Shown piece by piece: positions 63,444 to 64,000 of a stretch of DNA of 64,000 bases. Origin of the DNA: Aestuariibacter sp. (GTDB taxonomy: Bacteria; Pseudomonadota; Gammaproteobacteria; Enterobacterales; Alteromonadaceae); NCBI GenBank assembly GCA_017794925.1, contig CP051238.1:2744179-2808178 (forward strand). The letters are read 5' to 3'. The position numbers and the translations under genes were made by a program. The notes below the pieces were generated by a model. The model did not search any database and was not told where the DNA came from. It was given only the letters and a program-made list of their open reading frames with translations. The first letter of the stretch is position 1, and the number at the start of each line of letters is the position of its first letter.

Positions 63444-63828
63444 TAGTATTCCCTGTTGAGTGTGTTAGAGGAGTTCCCGACCCTATGGAGCACAACGCGT
63501 GCCAATACCTGACCAGTTGGTCAGATTAATTCAAAAATAAGTCCGGATGCTTTTGTTGGTGATCGCTGTTATAAAATAATAAATTTATAGAATTCAATGT
63601 TTTGAAATGCTATTGAAGGATGGGGTAATAAGATTTGAAAAAAAGAAATATTGTGAGTTTAGACTGAACAAATGAAAGACTCCGTTGGCTTTTTGAAGAA
63701 TTTTGCACCAAATTTATACAGTGAATGCACGTTAAATGCTCATAAAATTGCGGTGAATCTCTTTAATTGTGCAAGTAAATCACGCTAAACGGTTATAATT
63801 AGGTTGGACGAATGAAAAGGATATTACT
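63444..63828. other. Intergenic region upstream of second TonB receptor
   Basis: The 385 A+T-rich bases hold a perfect RutR-like operator near the receptor gene. The remaining sequence contains no supported coding region. Confidence 0.6.
63510..63523. promoter_or_regulatory. RutR-like operator, perfect match, second TonB receptor
   Basis: TGACCAGTTGGTCA matches all 12 defined positions of TGACCA-N2-TGGTCA, 66 bases upstream of the receptor start. It is the best match in the window and lies more than 36 kb from the nearest other site. Confidence 0.82.
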
Positions 63829-64000
63829 GTGTTAGCACAACAAAATACCGGCCTGATCATCATTGATGTACAAGGGAAGCTGGCTACCCTGGTTGCCAAT
63901 AGCGATGAGACGATTCAATCAATCAGTACATTGGTTCAAGGCATGCAAGTACTCGGGCTACCTGTGATCTGGGTAGAACAACTGCCAGACAAACTGGGCG
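63829..64000 (+). CDS. Isochorismatase-family hydrolase, 5' part (runs off window)
   Basis: Only the first 57 codons are visible. The start is GTG, 7 bases after AAAGGA. The N-terminal motif LIIIDVQGKLATLV with catalytic Asp, then GLPVIWVEQLPDKLG, fits isochorismatase-like hydrolases of the YcaC type. Substrate unknown. Confidence 0.8.
   Translation, partial: MLAQQNTGLIIIDVQGKLATLVANSDETIQSISTLVQGMQVLGLPVIWVEQLPDKLG

Noticed and set aside
1..64000. Mobile elements, CRISPR arrays, tRNA or rRNA genes
   Set aside because: I found no transposase, integrase, repeat-spacer pattern or tRNA-like sequence by reading the window; short or divergent examples could be missed without a dedicated search.

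Overview
The window (about 64 kb, roughly half G+C) comes from a Gram-negative gammaproteobacterium, most likely a marine Alteromonadales (Alteromonas-like) chromosome. The support is the thrS-infC-rpmI-rplT block, large TonB-dependent receptors, an RND pump, DUF3080, and the style of the signalling proteins. No rRNA, tRNA, insertion sequence, prophage or CRISPR array is visible. Coding density is high and the gene order looks chromosomal.

Layout. (1) 1-2376: end of a nitrate-assimilation cluster (NrtD-type ATPase, outer-membrane porin, MobA). (2) 2373-7659: a signalling island with a REC-HDOD regulator, a FIST-domain protein resembling the NO sensor NosP, a histidine kinase and a PAS-PAS-GGDEF diguanylate cyclase. 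(3) 7742-33752: about 26 kb of purine catabolism. It holds guanine deaminase, xanthine dehydrogenase XdhABC, PuuD, UraH, UraD and PuuE; an adenine permease/deaminase pair; a TonB receptor with a NUP lipoprotein; a secreted adenosine-deaminase-like enzyme with an NCS2 permease; and a six-gene operon running from allantoate towards oxalate (AllC, PucG, HpxW, an amidase, a TauE-type transporter, a cupin) under an RpiR regulator. (4) 34791-38192: SulP transporter, beta carbonic anhydrase and a divergent OxyR-like LysR regulator. (5) 38197-41169: a TlpA/DUF4266/DUF3570/ApbE operon. (6) 41295-44253: a membrane protein and a DUF3857/transglutaminase protein. (7) 44282-48110: a two-component system with cupredoxin, FTR1-like permease and outer-membrane protein. 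(8) 48448-54618: CPBP protein, DUF3080, fructosamine kinase and the thrS-infC-rpmI-rplT block. (9) 54700-60376: LysR and an RND efflux pump. (10) 60636 to the end: CsbD, a second TonB receptor and a partial isochorismatase-family hydrolase.

The main biological signal is a purine regulon read from DNA sites. A RutR-like TetR gene lies inside the purine island, and palindromes matching TGACCA-N2-TGGTCA precede xdhA/tetR (three), the adenine permease/deaminase pair, the first TonB receptor and the secreted deaminase operon. A perfect copy precedes a second TonB receptor 37 kb away, which is a sequence relative of the first. This predicts a complete route from outer-membrane uptake of purines or nucleosides, through periplasmic deamination, inner-membrane transport and ring opening, to glycine, ammonia and oxalate. 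A different palindrome, TGAAAC-N4-GTTTCA, sits in front of the lower-pathway operon and is the likely RpiR operator. An exact CTTAAG-N5-CTTAAG box precedes the two-component/cupredoxin operon.
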